Position numbers and translations under genes: made by a program. This document shows, in pieces, positions 34,610 to 47,700 of a stretch of DNA of 64,000 bases. How positions within the stretch are numbered: the stretch's first letter is position 1; each line of letters begins with the position of its first letter. This stretch comes from Acanthaster planci (Eukaryota; Echinodermata; Asteroidea; Valvatida; Acanthasteridae): assembly GCF_001949145.1 (NCBI RefSeq), contig NW_019091369.1, positions 3,248,705-3,312,704 on the forward strand. The letters run 5' to 3'. A model generated the notes under the pieces. It was given only the letters and a program-made list of their open reading frames with translations, did no database searches and had not been told where the DNA came from.

Positions 34610-37600
34610 ATAGGTTTTGTAAGGTCGCAAGTGGACTACATGTACACTTGAAGGATGGTCGGGATTAAGTCACGCCCACCGCACTGTTGACAGATGGAAG
34701 AGTCCAACTTACCATACTCATAATCGACATCCGAATATGGTCTTGGCGACAAGGGCCATTGAAAATGTACAGTGGTGTGATTTTGATCAATTTCTCTCAG
34801 GTTTTGTCGTTTTGTTTGCAATTAGTTTCTAATCTGAGCAGAATGTAAGCTGAATTTTTCCCGCTTAATCTCATGTGCACAGGAAAAATAACGATTGTAA
34901 AAAAGTCTTTTTACAGAGCACGAAAAATCCAAAACAGATCAGCTGCTCTCGACCGATGCATGGGCGCCATTGTTTACGAGTTACGTAGGGGCCAGGCCTG
35001 ACACGTACTGTACGCTTGTATGGCCTCACCCTGATTAAGTCCTTGCAGAGACAGGTCGCCGTCTGTGGTGCTTGACGGGTAATAATGCGTATTGATAGGG
35101 GTACCAGACGGCGTATTTTTTGCATTATTTACGTTGGATTTTCTTGTAAACTTTGTGAACACTTTTGCTGACCTAAAATGTTATACACTTAAACACCAAA
35201 AATATACCAGTTACAAAAAAGACATACTATAAGGGGAGGAAATGGTGTAGGGTTAATTTTTTTTGGAAGCGATTTTGACATTCCGGAGCTTAAACTATAC
35301 CGGTATCTGCACAGGTCATAATTCACGTGGGGCAAACACTGTGATGACGGGGGTCGAAATATTAATTGATGAGTGCATAACATATATACCATGGGTAAAA
35401 TTGGGTAACAATTAATATCGATGAGAGACTTTTGAGACGATGATAGCAGGAGACATACCGGTCTGTTTTGCGTCGTGAGCAAGCGAGCATAGTTCTGAGC
35501 TTGCACAATACTGTGAAAAGACTTGTATTTCTGCTGCCACCAGTGTTTTAAAGTATCTCATTTTTTTTTATTTTATAGAACATTTTCGTCATCTGATCAA
35601 GTCTAGACGACGATTTTTTTCGTTTGACCGAGGTTTAGTAATCACAGTGGAATTAAATATTATCACAGAGTGAATAAAGTGACAGGAAGTTGCAAATATT
35701 TGGGACAATCTATGATAACCTTGAGGTAAACGCTTACCGTATATGTGGGGCGACCTCTTGGTTTGATGTCTGTTAGGTTTCACATGTTTGCAGCCTCTTC
35801 CACTATTCGTCTGTTCGTCTGTTTTGTAGTTTCTGGTTTTGTGGGTGAAATTTAAAATAAATGTGGCGTGAATAGTAAGCAGGAGAATGGTGTCTCTGAC
35901 TGATTGAAAATATAAGATCCCTCATTGTATGCACAGAATGAACCAGCCTTTATATCTTTAAACAGCACCTCATGCCCTTGCCCAAAATGACAAAGACCCA
36001 GTTATGCCACAGGTTTGCTGAAGTGTGTTACTAGGTCTGAGACGGAAGAGAGCAACAAAATCTACTCAACGGAGTCGACGACGACCATGTACACTCCAGG
36101 AAATTAAGAGTGGCTCCAAGTCTCAACGGTGGAGCAAAAACAAGTTCAACGGTCTATAAGCTAGACCTTGTCTGTTTATTGCCTAGCTCAACACCACCAG
36201 TCAATAATTATATCCTCCCGTGAGTAAGCCCTAGGCGTCTAAAAGAAAAAAAATACTGTGAACGCTAAATCTGGTTTGAACATCCAAAGGACTTACTCTC
36301 TCCTTGGTATTCAGACAACTGTTTTTAAGGCAGGGGTTGGTATTCTCCTTGGTGTTCATGCTCAGAGACCGATCTCTCATTGTTAAAAAATGTATCTTAT
36401 TTCTGAATGCGATAACCAAAATGCATTTAGGAAAAGAAGATTGGATCTGATTCTGTGGAGATGTCGTGCACGATTGGTGAGCTTGGGACACACTCTACCA
36501 CATTCAGAAAAATAAACAGCATCGTCTTTGGAGCAAGACAGAAAAAAATACACAACTGATGATCTCTAAATGACATTTCTGCCGCTAATTTTTAAAATCA
36601 AATTTGTGTTCTTCGCTGCTTATTGACTCTATGCGCAGTAGCTCACACATAGGTGCTTTTTACTTTGTCATTTAATAATATGCCAATAATCGGAGTGGCT
36701 TCCAAAAACACACTTACAAAAACAGCAATAACAAACATGGCGACTACTTTTCTTCTCTTCTTATATTTTTTTCCTTTGTGAACCGACCTGGTTGTTTGGT
36801 CTTCGATCAGCCACATCCAGATCCCACAAAAACAGGTTATCGACATCGTTTTTCAGACATTGTCTGAAAAAGAGTTTCTGATAACAAAATGTGGACAATG
36901 GGTCAAGTTGCGCGTGAGAACATTTGAATTCTAATCACGCAACGATTACGCAAACCCGAACAGACACCGACAAGAACGTGACCCAGCCGGGTTTGTCAAG
37001 ACATGAAAAAAAAAGAAAGAAAGAAAAAATCGCACATGAAGTCTTTGGTAGCCTGGGCACATTGTATACTGTAAGGTCTGTGGAATAAAATGTATACTCT
37101 CACGTTCTATTCTGTGGCTCTGGCTTCTGCTGAATTTCAAAAACACGACTGTAAATCAAGAACCACAAACATACAAGCTATTCAAGTCTTGCAAAAGTCT
37201 TGTAAGTCTTGCAAAATGTCTCCAGCGAAATTCTGTAAAAGAAGGGACTGACCAAAATTCTGGAGAACGTGTATGAGTTACGCGACATTTGCTCTTTTTG
37301 TGGAATTGTAGGAGCAAGCAAATGCATGCGTGTCGTTGGGGGGGGGGCTAGGCACTCCCACCCCCCTTCAGAAAAAGGAATAAGAAAAGAGGGAAGACTT
37401 AAGGAAAGAAACAAAAAGGAGGAGGAAAGGAAATGAAAATCCCCAAATTGCTTGAAACTGATTCCCTTTTATCGTTGATAGTTTGTACGTTTGTTGTCGA
37501 TGGATGCCCCCTCCACTGGAAACATTCCTTGCGATGCCAATGATCACGCAACACACAAGCACACAAATTCGACAATTACAGAAATGGGCCTCCCTGCTGA

Positions 37601-40600
37601 GAAGTGACCCAGTTCCGCCTATTTTGACTGAACTGTTGTTTTCTCATTGCGTCCCAATTCATTCTGCCGTAAAGTGAATGGAAAGGTCGAGATTTGTACT
37701 CGTTCTTTTTTGAGGCAGGCTTCCGGCACTCCTTGTTCATAAAAAAATTAATAGGCCATGAAGTAAATTCTGTCACACCTGCTCATACAATATGAGGAAT
37801 CAATCATAACTGCAAGGAAGTGTAAGCGGAACTATAGAAACTGAGCTTCGCGCGTGCAGAGGTACACGCTCAGCGGTGTACAACAGCCAGGCTGGGCAGA
37901 CAGCCTTTTGGCTCTAACGTCTGTTTGGAATGTAAATGGCTGCGATGTCACTTTTGAAATAAACGAAGAACGGCGTACAAAATGAAAAAAAAAGTTGAAT
38001 GAATTTCTACCAACGGGAGATCATAAATAATAATGTCACAAGGTTATCTTGTCCATATACTACTGGCGGCAAAGCGCTCATACAGGTCAGTGTGAAGGAC
38101 ACGGCATAGGGTCATTAACTAAGCACCCAAACGCACTTCTCGGTTTAAGGTCAGAAAAGCTTGGGTTGGTAAATCAATCGATGAATCATCCCCGTTTTCG
38201 GCAAGGTCGGCAATGTGTGTGAATTCCCCGTACGCTGATGTTAATTTCCTATGATCGCAATAATTAGAATAAGCAGGTTTTTTTGAGGTCGCAACTGCGA
38301 CACAAAGTATCGCTCAACCCCTTTTTTATCCTTTTAAAAGTGGTGTATACCAGAATTGTTTTCTCTGTTGATCGGAGAACCCCATAAAGTGGAACATCCC
38401 ACGGCGTGGCGTCATGCATAATTTGCACGCTCTCAGATCTCTTTGCCAAAGTACTTAGTGTCCCCTACATACCCCAGGTTGGGGTACCTATATAGCCCCC
38501 ACAAGTGGTGCAACCCACAAGTCTGTTGCAAACTGGTCCAGCCGATGGACCCGATGAAGCTACATAACAAGGGTCCAAATGAACAGGGGTACAAACTTCA
38601 ATGTCATTTTTCTCCGGAATTTTTCACCTTCTGAGAAAATTTCAGTTGCTGGTCTAAATTGGTTTTGGGGTTCAAAATAAAGACTTGCAATATTTGTTCC
38701 CGTGGCTGGCAATAGACTATGAAGGTCCACTGTGTTTCAGCTTCGACCCCACACGTTGCCCAGTAAGAGCATTCGCAATTATTCTCGAAAACGGGCAATG
38801 CACGATTTTGATTTCATCAAAAGCCCCGTCATCTGATCGAAACCTTATATACGATTGACGTTAAAGGGTGTGATAAAAAAAATGGCAAGAGGGTTATCAC
38901 CATTGTTCGACAGAAGAAGATATCGACAATTTGCTGTCTGGACGTTGAACTGCAAGGAATCCAGATATGATAAAGGGGGAATGTGGGAGCTGTTATGTTG
39001 GAAGTACTCATAAATTGTTGTCTCGTGATGCAGTTATTTGCAGTCAAGTTCCATGAACACAAATTGTACACCATCATGTTAAAATCACAACCTTTTTGTT
39101 CAGTTCAACAGTCTTCTTCGAAGGTGAATCCATTACTACAGTGGCACCTCGGTCGTGGGCACGTGACGCGCGCGTTGCTTTCCTAGATCCTCTTACACCA
39201 GTGGGATACCCTGATTTGCCAAAATGTGCACGCGCTCGAACTTTCATGAACGCGCGTGGTCATACACTGCGAGTAAGCAAAGTACAAAACAAAAAGCACG
39301 ACTACAAGAAATGAAGGATAAACCACAATAGTCCATTTATGGTCGCAATAGAACCTGATTCATTCGGAGGGTGACGTTGACAACATTTTCTGTCTGGGCA
39401 CGGTCAAAACCTAATTCCTCTCAGGATAGAGTCAGGACATGAAAAGGTAATAGATACCGTGAAATGGCCCAGAATTGAGATTTCCATCCTTGTTTCTGTA
39501 GTCAGTGACCCCTTTTGTGTAATATCCGATTTTCTGATAAGACAAAATGGGGCCACGTACCCTAGAAATAAGACAGAATTGTAATATGTGTCTTGGGAAA
39601 GGTGTGCTGTAGACTGGTCGCGCGGGGACTGGTGAACTTATAAGTCAAGAGCGAATCCAGAAGCATTTTGGAAGCCAAAATCAGGGGTTGGGGTGGGTCA
39701 TAACAGGTTTTTTAAAGGAATGGAACATTTTATGGGGTTTCTCGGGGGGGGTGAAGCTACATTGTAGGGCTTTTATATGCTGGTGGAATGAAGGCGGGGG
39801 AACAGAAGTTACCAAAAACAATCGTCTTTCACGACTTAAAAACGGGGGGGGGGTGAATGGGGATCCTTTTCGAGGCAGGGGTTGGCCTATGCTCCTTGGA
39901 TCCGCCTAACTGGGTTGGGGTGCTTAACGGAACACCACTGTCCCCCTGATCTCATTTTTCGGATGTTTTAATAAACTTAGATAAGAAAAACATCCAAACT
40001 GCGCCATCATCAGGTCGAACGCTTACTACACGTATAGTGGTTGGTTAGGTTCTAACCCTCTTTGCCATCAAGGAATGAATATAAGAGCCAATGAGATTAA
40101 AGAACGTGAATTTCCACCAGTCGGGCCATCAGAAGAAAAAGCTCATGAAATTTGTTAATCCCTGTCAAGGGCATTATCGTCTCAACGTTCAAAGAGTTGA
40201 GCTTGAGAGAAAACCAACCCATTTCCTTTGGCACGAACATTTGCTACTTTGTAACATTAAGATAATTATGTTTTGGATTTTTTTATTGGATCGCAAAGAC
40301 TTTTCGCCAGACGAGCGACTATTTTGTGATTTTCAGGAAGTGGGCCGGGGCACATGTATGAATAAACATCCTCAACTAGGGGTGACTGGCTCCCCTGAAA
40401 CCCCACACCCTAAAAATAGGTCTGATCAAAGCAAATACCTATAGTAAGAATTCGTGACTATCACAGTATTTCGAGGCGTGACCAAGAAAATCTGAAGGTG
40501 GGAAATTTTTTGCGTCCCACCAGTAAAGTTTGGCGTCGTTCAGAATGGGTTCTTATTCTAATAAGGCCACTTTCCTTTGTGCGTTGGCCTACTTCTTCGT

Positions 40601-43300
40601 GTGTACTGGTATATAACTTCAAGTATCGGTCCACATGCACTTCATTTCAGGGACGTGACGTAAGAGACGTCGCAATAAGGCCAGAAAAGTAGGTAAGTGG
40701 AGCAGTACATTGGCGGCTCGCTGAATTGGTTGCAAATTTTTTTACATGCCTTGAATTGAGCCCTTCCGTCGAAGGTGTGAAGGTGACCTAGAAACACAGA
40801 CCAGCGGATGCGTTTGGAGACTAACACCCGTGTCCCCTTCCATCAGTGCCCGTTGACACTGGGGTGTGTTTATTGTTAACCTCTGCAGGGTTGTATGAAA
40901 AAGACAGGGTTGATCTTTTTTGATTATGATCAACTTTCGTGGATGTGACCCATGGGACAGCCGAGGTCCCAGGGCGGAAACACTAGGGGGCTTAGCCCAT
41001 TTTAGGTTTTTTCCTCTCTGAAAATGATATGGAGCGAAAAACCAACACAGAAACTGGAGTATCCGTCTATGTTGACATACGCTTTACTAAATATTAAGAA
41101 AATGGTTGAGGGCTTTACTCTAAGATCTGCGGCCTAAAAAATCTGAGAATACCAACTTAGAGCTAAGAAAGTGGTGACTCACTGTGAATAAAATCGATCA
41201 AATGATCGTTGATAGAGGCTTCCATCATGGAGTTTGTTCTCCTGGGAAATCAAAATCATTTTTTCAGCCCACTCTTCAGATAGCGTACGCCGACGTCGTT
41301 AAAATGCCTTCCTATGCCATCTCCACAAAGTTGAATTTCTCTGCGGGGGGGGGATTAATCCTTAGTCGAGTTTTTCTTAAAGTCATCAGATTGCAGGTGT
41401 GGATGTCTGGAAAGAGAATGCTAATTTATTACAGTTTCGAATGCGTGACATGGACGCGAGCCAAGAACATTAACGCTAGTCTGAAGTACCGTGATTATCC
41501 ACCATTACCGACAGCGGTTTCGCGAACTATACGGCTGAATGCCATAATTGAAATACCAACCCAGAAGGAAGTACCGAGCCAGCTTTGGGGATAGGAATAA
41601 ATTCCACTTTTTGAATAATTCGTCCTTCTAAGCCCCTTTATTGAAAGTAACTTTAATAGCTGGGATTAGGCATGGATTTATATCAATTGCATCGCATTGC
41701 GGAAAAGAGAAATGTAAAAAAATCTGATAGATTTGGTAAGCATTTTTATATTGAGGGGTTTCAAGGTGTTATTGTCAGCATTCGATCGTGACAGCGTGCC
41801 CGTCCTGATACAAACAGCCATGGTGTCAAAAGCATTCTTTGCATTTAACATGTTGTGCTTGGTATTTATTCTACGTGTCAACGAGTTACGTTTTTGCCGT
41901 CACGCTGAAAATGGACTTAGAATTCTGTTCACACGGGTAACTATGTTTGCCCCCCCCCCGTAACATTGAGCAATAATATGTGGGCTTAGATTGAGACCCA
42001 TGCAAGAATGGAAGTTAAGATACATGCGATTGGCAACTGCAGCGTCGTTACACTATTTTTATTAGGGACTGCTGAAGTCGTGCGGCTTTTGTTTGCGAGG
42101 CTGAGAAACCAATCAGAGTTCTTTAGTCCCAAAGTTCTTCGGATGAGCAGATTTCTTTCCCAAGAATGGCCCTGAACTGAGAGAAAAATGTAACTCCTCA
42201 TGCACGTGTACACAATGACTTTATCCACCACCATGGACACTGTTACTGGTGTGTAGAATGTGTTACTATTTGTTTCTTATCCTGAATGGCGTGAAAAAGT
42301 CCTTCATGAATTATGATCGTTTCACTTGCACCACTTACTGGCGCTCCAAGCAACAGCGTTCATACAAACTTTTATCAGAATTTAGAGGTTGAAGATCACG
42401 TCAGACAGTTGTAACTTGCCACGCAGCATTTCGACGGGCTGACAGGCTTAAAACGTATACCAAAATAAGCCAAATGGACGATTAAGAAATCGACGCCACT
42501 ACGCACTCCACCAGGCAAAATAGTGACTGCCACATTTTTGGAGGCACGTTCACCTCTTTTGGGTCAAAGTACGCAATGTGTTCTAGAATCCATTCGTGCT
42601 ATTCAACAGATCGACGTCAGAGCAGTTGTGAGCGCAATCTGTTTGCGCAAAATACGATACTTCACCGATGCGTGGCGATTGAAAGACTAGTCATGAAACT
42701 TGTGCGACTGGTGAAGGAAAAGCAACCAAAAATTAATCTTATCTTACATCCAACACACTTCGATGTTATTGTGGTGACAGAGAAGTTGGTATAAACTGAC
42801 CACAAAATCTCCTCCCTAAAAACAGTAACGGAAAGCGGAGGTATCGAGGACAGTTTCGTTTTAATGAGGTACAATCTAGAAATACCCTAAGGAAATCAGG
42901 CGTAAAAATAGGGTGTTTTGTGCTTTAAGCTCTACGAAAAGAAAATGTTTAGCTTTGCCAACGTTACGTGAAAAAATTTGTCGGTGGACTTTGCCGTGAA
43001 AGGCACTGGGTTCCAATTCAATGCATTTAGACACTTAAACAGACACCCACGCATGGCCTACCGGTACGCACATGCTGTCATGAAGGCAAACTAGACGGTA
43101 CGGGTTTACATATAGGCCTATACGTCTGCAAGCAGGCTGGTTTATTTTGGTCTCTCAGGTGGCTCCAGTTCGATAAGATCGTGTCACTGCAATAACGGGG
43201 GGATCACAGTTGATGATGCATATTCAAATATTCTTGACTCTGGCCCAACGGACGGAAGCTGATTGGCTCACCACGACGTGGGGACTGGAAGAGCAAGACA
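34610..43300. other. 8.7-kb intergenic region between the two deiodinase-like genes
   Basis: I found no exon resembling the deiodinase core and no other convincing gene. Content is AT-rich with G-runs (for example 37339-37349 and 39844-39853) and unremarkable short frames. No relic of a third copy was seen by eye. Confidence 0.45.
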
Positions 43301-43317
43301 TAATATTCAAATCAGGA

Positions 43318-43463
43318 CCAATTTGTGCCCAATAAAAAGGACAAACTTGGGCGAGGAGAGACCAGTTTGGAGGCACATCGGTGGTGTTCGTTGCATCCCC
43401 CGCTGAGCGACGTGCAAGGAAGCTCTCACACTTGACACCTGGCACTTGCACTTATCATTCATG
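43318..43463 (+). promoter_or_regulatory. Candidate promoter and leader exon of deiodinase-like gene 2
   Basis: CCAAT (43318-43322) and an AATAAAAAGG TATA-like element (43331-43340) precede a good donor, ATG|GTAAGT at 43463/43464. This could be the end of a leader exon. The ATG just before the donor would be in frame only if spliced directly to 44767. The alternative acceptor at 44741 makes it a non-coding leader instead. Confidence 0.35.
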
Positions 43464-44760
43464 GTAAGTATCATTCCATCTCTTCAGTCCTTATTCTTTA
43501 ACCAATTTCTCCCCTTGGAATTTTCGAATAGTGGCTCACACAAAAAACAAAATAGCTGATAAATTATGACGACATCTGAATCTGAACCTGAGCTGTACAA
43601 CCTTGAACCAGATGAAAATCGAACGGCTTGGATTTGCTCTGTATGGGAGCTAGAGTGACTAGCCATAGATCCATATATTTAAATCCGACTATATCAACAA
43701 ATGGAGAAATATTTTTCACTTCCTGAAATGAAGTCAGTCGAATATGAGATTCTGTTTGGAATCTGTCAAGAATTACTACTACTTAAAAATAGCAGGAATG
43801 GTTAAACTGGAACTTCGTTATTTTGTTCAAATTTATGTGACTGTGGTTATCTTTCGGTCTCTTGGCTCTAGCCCTTGAGGTTAGGAATCTGGTTGGATTT
43901 GCCATCGGTAGGAATAACCATTCAGTGTGTGATTTAAGTCAAGAGTAAATCGCCAGAAATAAAGCGACAAACGATGAAGAAAACATTTTGTTCATGGCTT
44001 GAAAACGAGCAAAACAAAAAACAAAAACTCACGGAAATGCATACCGATAAAATAAACCAATGTCAGAGACTCAATTGGACGTAATAAAAACTCCTTTGAT
44101 ACAGTGCTTACTAGCCCCACTTCCTCCCAAAAGGTCAAGAACATCTCTTTAGAAGTCATCTATGAGAAGTTGGGATATTTTTGCGAGGAGTGGAGCAGGT
44201 GACCTACCCAACTAAATAAGAAACAACAAAGTAAGAAACAAGACAACAGGGATGATCCCTGGCACTCGTGCTTAATTACCCGTGGCAGGGATTCCCACAA
44301 AATTACAACTTTCACGTAAGAGGTGATCTTTAAGAAGCGACTTTGAAAGACCCTCAAAGGTGGAGACCTAGAGAATCCTGGGAAAAGCCTTGAGCAAGCT
44401 GCAAGAGGAGAACTTTTAGCCTGGCACTGGAGGTTAAATACAGATCACCCAAATAAAGTAAACCCACAATACGGCAGACAATCCCCAAAACGTTACGAGA
44501 GGTTATCCTATAGGGGCTAATTGCAGACCAACGAGACTCCGATCTCAAACCTCAGATTCAAAGAGATGAGCCACAAAGGACACTGACAATAACCACGTAG
44601 TGACTGTTCACAAGGTCCACCGAAGAGGGGGAACCCAGGAGAGAAGCCTCGAGAAAGAAGTGAACCTAAAGAGGGCCAAGCCACGTAGGTTGCGCACCTG
44701 AGGGTACATGTCAGGGTAAAGTTTCCTGTTACGCGGCACAGGTGGAGGGGGCTAACCATC

Positions 44761-47700
44761 ATGCAGAATGCAATCGACGACGAACTGTTGTCAGACAGGG
44801 CCATGGTGCAGCGAGTACTGAGGAAGCAGCGAGAGGTTCTGGAGGGAGAGCGTGGCAAGCAGGCCTTCGCTGAAATCAACGACCCCACACAACCCAACTT
44901 GCTGAGAAGGATCAAGGTAAGTCTGCTCTTATCTTCTCGGCCCGCACTCGGGGTACAGTGCATGAGGAAACGGTCACTGGATCTCAGGCTGTAATGGATG
45001 AACACAGATATGGGAAAGCCGAAAGACTACTGAAAATTTGACATACTTTGCCGATTTGATCACGGTTCTTTACATGAGTTTCACAGCTTTTTCACACCCA
45101 AAAGTACTCTAAAACTTCACAGGATACATGATACTGAACCGTATGAGATTGTATCTCATTTTTTTCCAACTTTCATACGGGCTCTCTTTATTGGGCAAAT
45201 CCATATATCACGCGAGCAAGTTTAACAAGGGGAGCTGACGAGCAATCACATGCACGGGCGAATCCAAGCTATGCCCGTCTTCCGACGCTGTGTAAACCTT
45301 GCTGCCGGTTCAACTTTGTGTCAAGCGATTATTATGTCACCCACACTTCGCAAAAAAAGCGACAGAAAAAGTAAATCAAGGAAGGACTGCGGTCGTCTGA
45401 GAACAGAGGCACGGACACCTACTAGAGGTGACATTTTGGATACTTCGCAAGAGGATTAAAAAAAAACCTCCGGCATAATTACGAAGTCAGCTGAATTTTT
45501 TGGTTCATAAAATTCCTAAATGATAGAAGCTATCTGTCAAAATACCACCACCTTATCATGCAGACAATGTCGTCATGTTAACAACTACATTTTATTATCA
45601 ATAACAATTTGTTGTTTGCTACAGCGAGCCCAGCACAAAGCCGACCGCATCGCTCTGGAGGAACTAGGTTTGGACAAGCACGTGAAGGACTGGAGTAAAT
45701 TCACCGGTCTTCTGATGCCGATCATGGCCAAATACAAGAGTGACCAAGAGGTAAAACTAAACCGGGGTAGAGGATCAACTCCCACCAAGGGATTAAGAGG
45801 GGGAGAGTCGCTTGCTTCCCCTCAACTGCAATGTACCAGGCTTTGTATTCGCAGGGTTCCTGCACCTATAACAATTAAATTCCATGACTTTTCCATGAAA
45901 AATTATGAAAATCCACGACCAAATAACGCAATTTCTTGGGCTATTTGGCCTTTTAGGTTGCAAATACAATCACAGATTTTATGCGCTTATTTCTGATAAT
46001 AGAAATCATAGTGTTTTATGACTTCCATGACAAAATTCCATGACTTTTCCCATGACCTTATTCATTTTTACAAAATTCCATGACTTTTCCAGGCCTGAAA
46101 AAGGAAAACAAATTCCATGACTTATCATGACTTTTCCAGGCCGTGGGAACCCCGTATACGGGACAAAACAAAAATCTAGATGATGTACTGTGATATAATG
46201 ATCACTTTACAGTTTAAAATCCCCAGTCCATGCTGGATGGCCATAGCTCAACTAAAACAAACGTTATTGCCAACCGGTATCAGTTCAAACTTTTGATATC
46301 TCCTCAAGAAAAGTGGGTCACCTCATTCCCTCTCATATCCTATCAGCCTTCTTGACAGAGGAACCGGTTATTTCGCCATTTTTTAGGTCACACAGTCAAT
46401 TTTGAAGATTTAGCACAGCATAATGCGGTCTTCACCTCTTCACCTGCCGTTGTCGTTTATCGTAAAGTAAACAACCATTAGGGGTGATATCTCAGGACAT
46501 ACAGCACAAACTTTTGAGCAACAAAAGGAAGAACCTTCTATTTTTGCTGACAGCTTACAACAACACCTTAAAATTGCAACAATCGTTGTTGATTTGCCCC
46601 GACAATTTGTAAATGGAAGTTATCGGGGTTTTCAAAAAGTCACGTAGTTGATTGGCAAAATGACGCTGTTTGAACAGGGTGGACCGTTCTTGAGACATCA
46701 TGGATTGTATTGATTTATGATAAGCCTCTTTCAGCGCAGAAGTAGGACGAGTTCATTATTTTTTTCTTACATAAAACATGAAGTAGGTTATATCCTGAAA
46801 AAGTCTACACCTAAAGTAGAATAACCCCAAATCACAAACACAAAAGTGTCGCCGACAAATGAGCTTTGTTACAAACCAACAGGAAATGCTTGTGAACAAA
46901 CCACCAGCACCTACGGTATTTGGAAGTACGCAGACAAGCTAAAAAGAATTTTACTTAATACAAATAAGCAAACACGTCCCAGCCCTTACAAAAATCCCAG
47001 AGCTAAATAAAACTCGATGGCGAAAACTTTATGTGTATCCAATAGCGGAAAAAAGAGCAACAAAGAACGAGGCTAGCGTGACTGAAGGCAGAAATGTTGA
47101 ACACTATAGTTCAAAACAGTACCTAAACATAAATCCTAAATTCATCTCCCGTGACAGCAAATAGGCCTAACCAGACGTCATTAAAGAAAGTACACGTGAC
47201 TCAACCACTCAAGAACCTTTAGAAACAAGACAAATGGTGCCTGTTTCAACACTTTTTACACAAAACGCAATTTTTTCTAAGTTTTTAACAGAGTCAATGA
47301 CAACGAAGGAAAGTTTCCACAGCTTCCATAAAGTTGCAACAAGGCAAGAAAGAGATTGAAGACAATAGAAGTACGACAAAGAATTAGATTTGAAGGGCAC
47401 ACTAGTCCTGTAATCATTCGTGCGTGTGCTTGACCGTGTTGGAAAAAGAGAGCCCCGGGACACGCGCGACAAGGGCTACTGATCCAGTTAGTCCCACTTA
47501 CTACGTGGGCAAATTAAGGCCGCTTTCCACATGTATACGTGTTTGGTCCGTTCTGCATCCTCATCGTTTGCTTTGTTTCACAATTTCAATACACATTCTC
47601 TGCAACCAACGCATTAACAACAGAAAAATGCCCCAACGTGTGGTCCTCTCCGATGCCACAACCGATAATACAGCCGCTATCTGGTTCGAAAGTGTGACGT

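Noticed and set aside
41184-41594. 136-codon plus-strand frame in the intergenic region
   Set aside because: No recognisable domain, no splice or polyA support, and it crosses a G-run.
44517-45005. 162-codon minus-strand frame
   Set aside because: It is antisense to the first coding exon of deiodinase-like gene 2 and matches no family.
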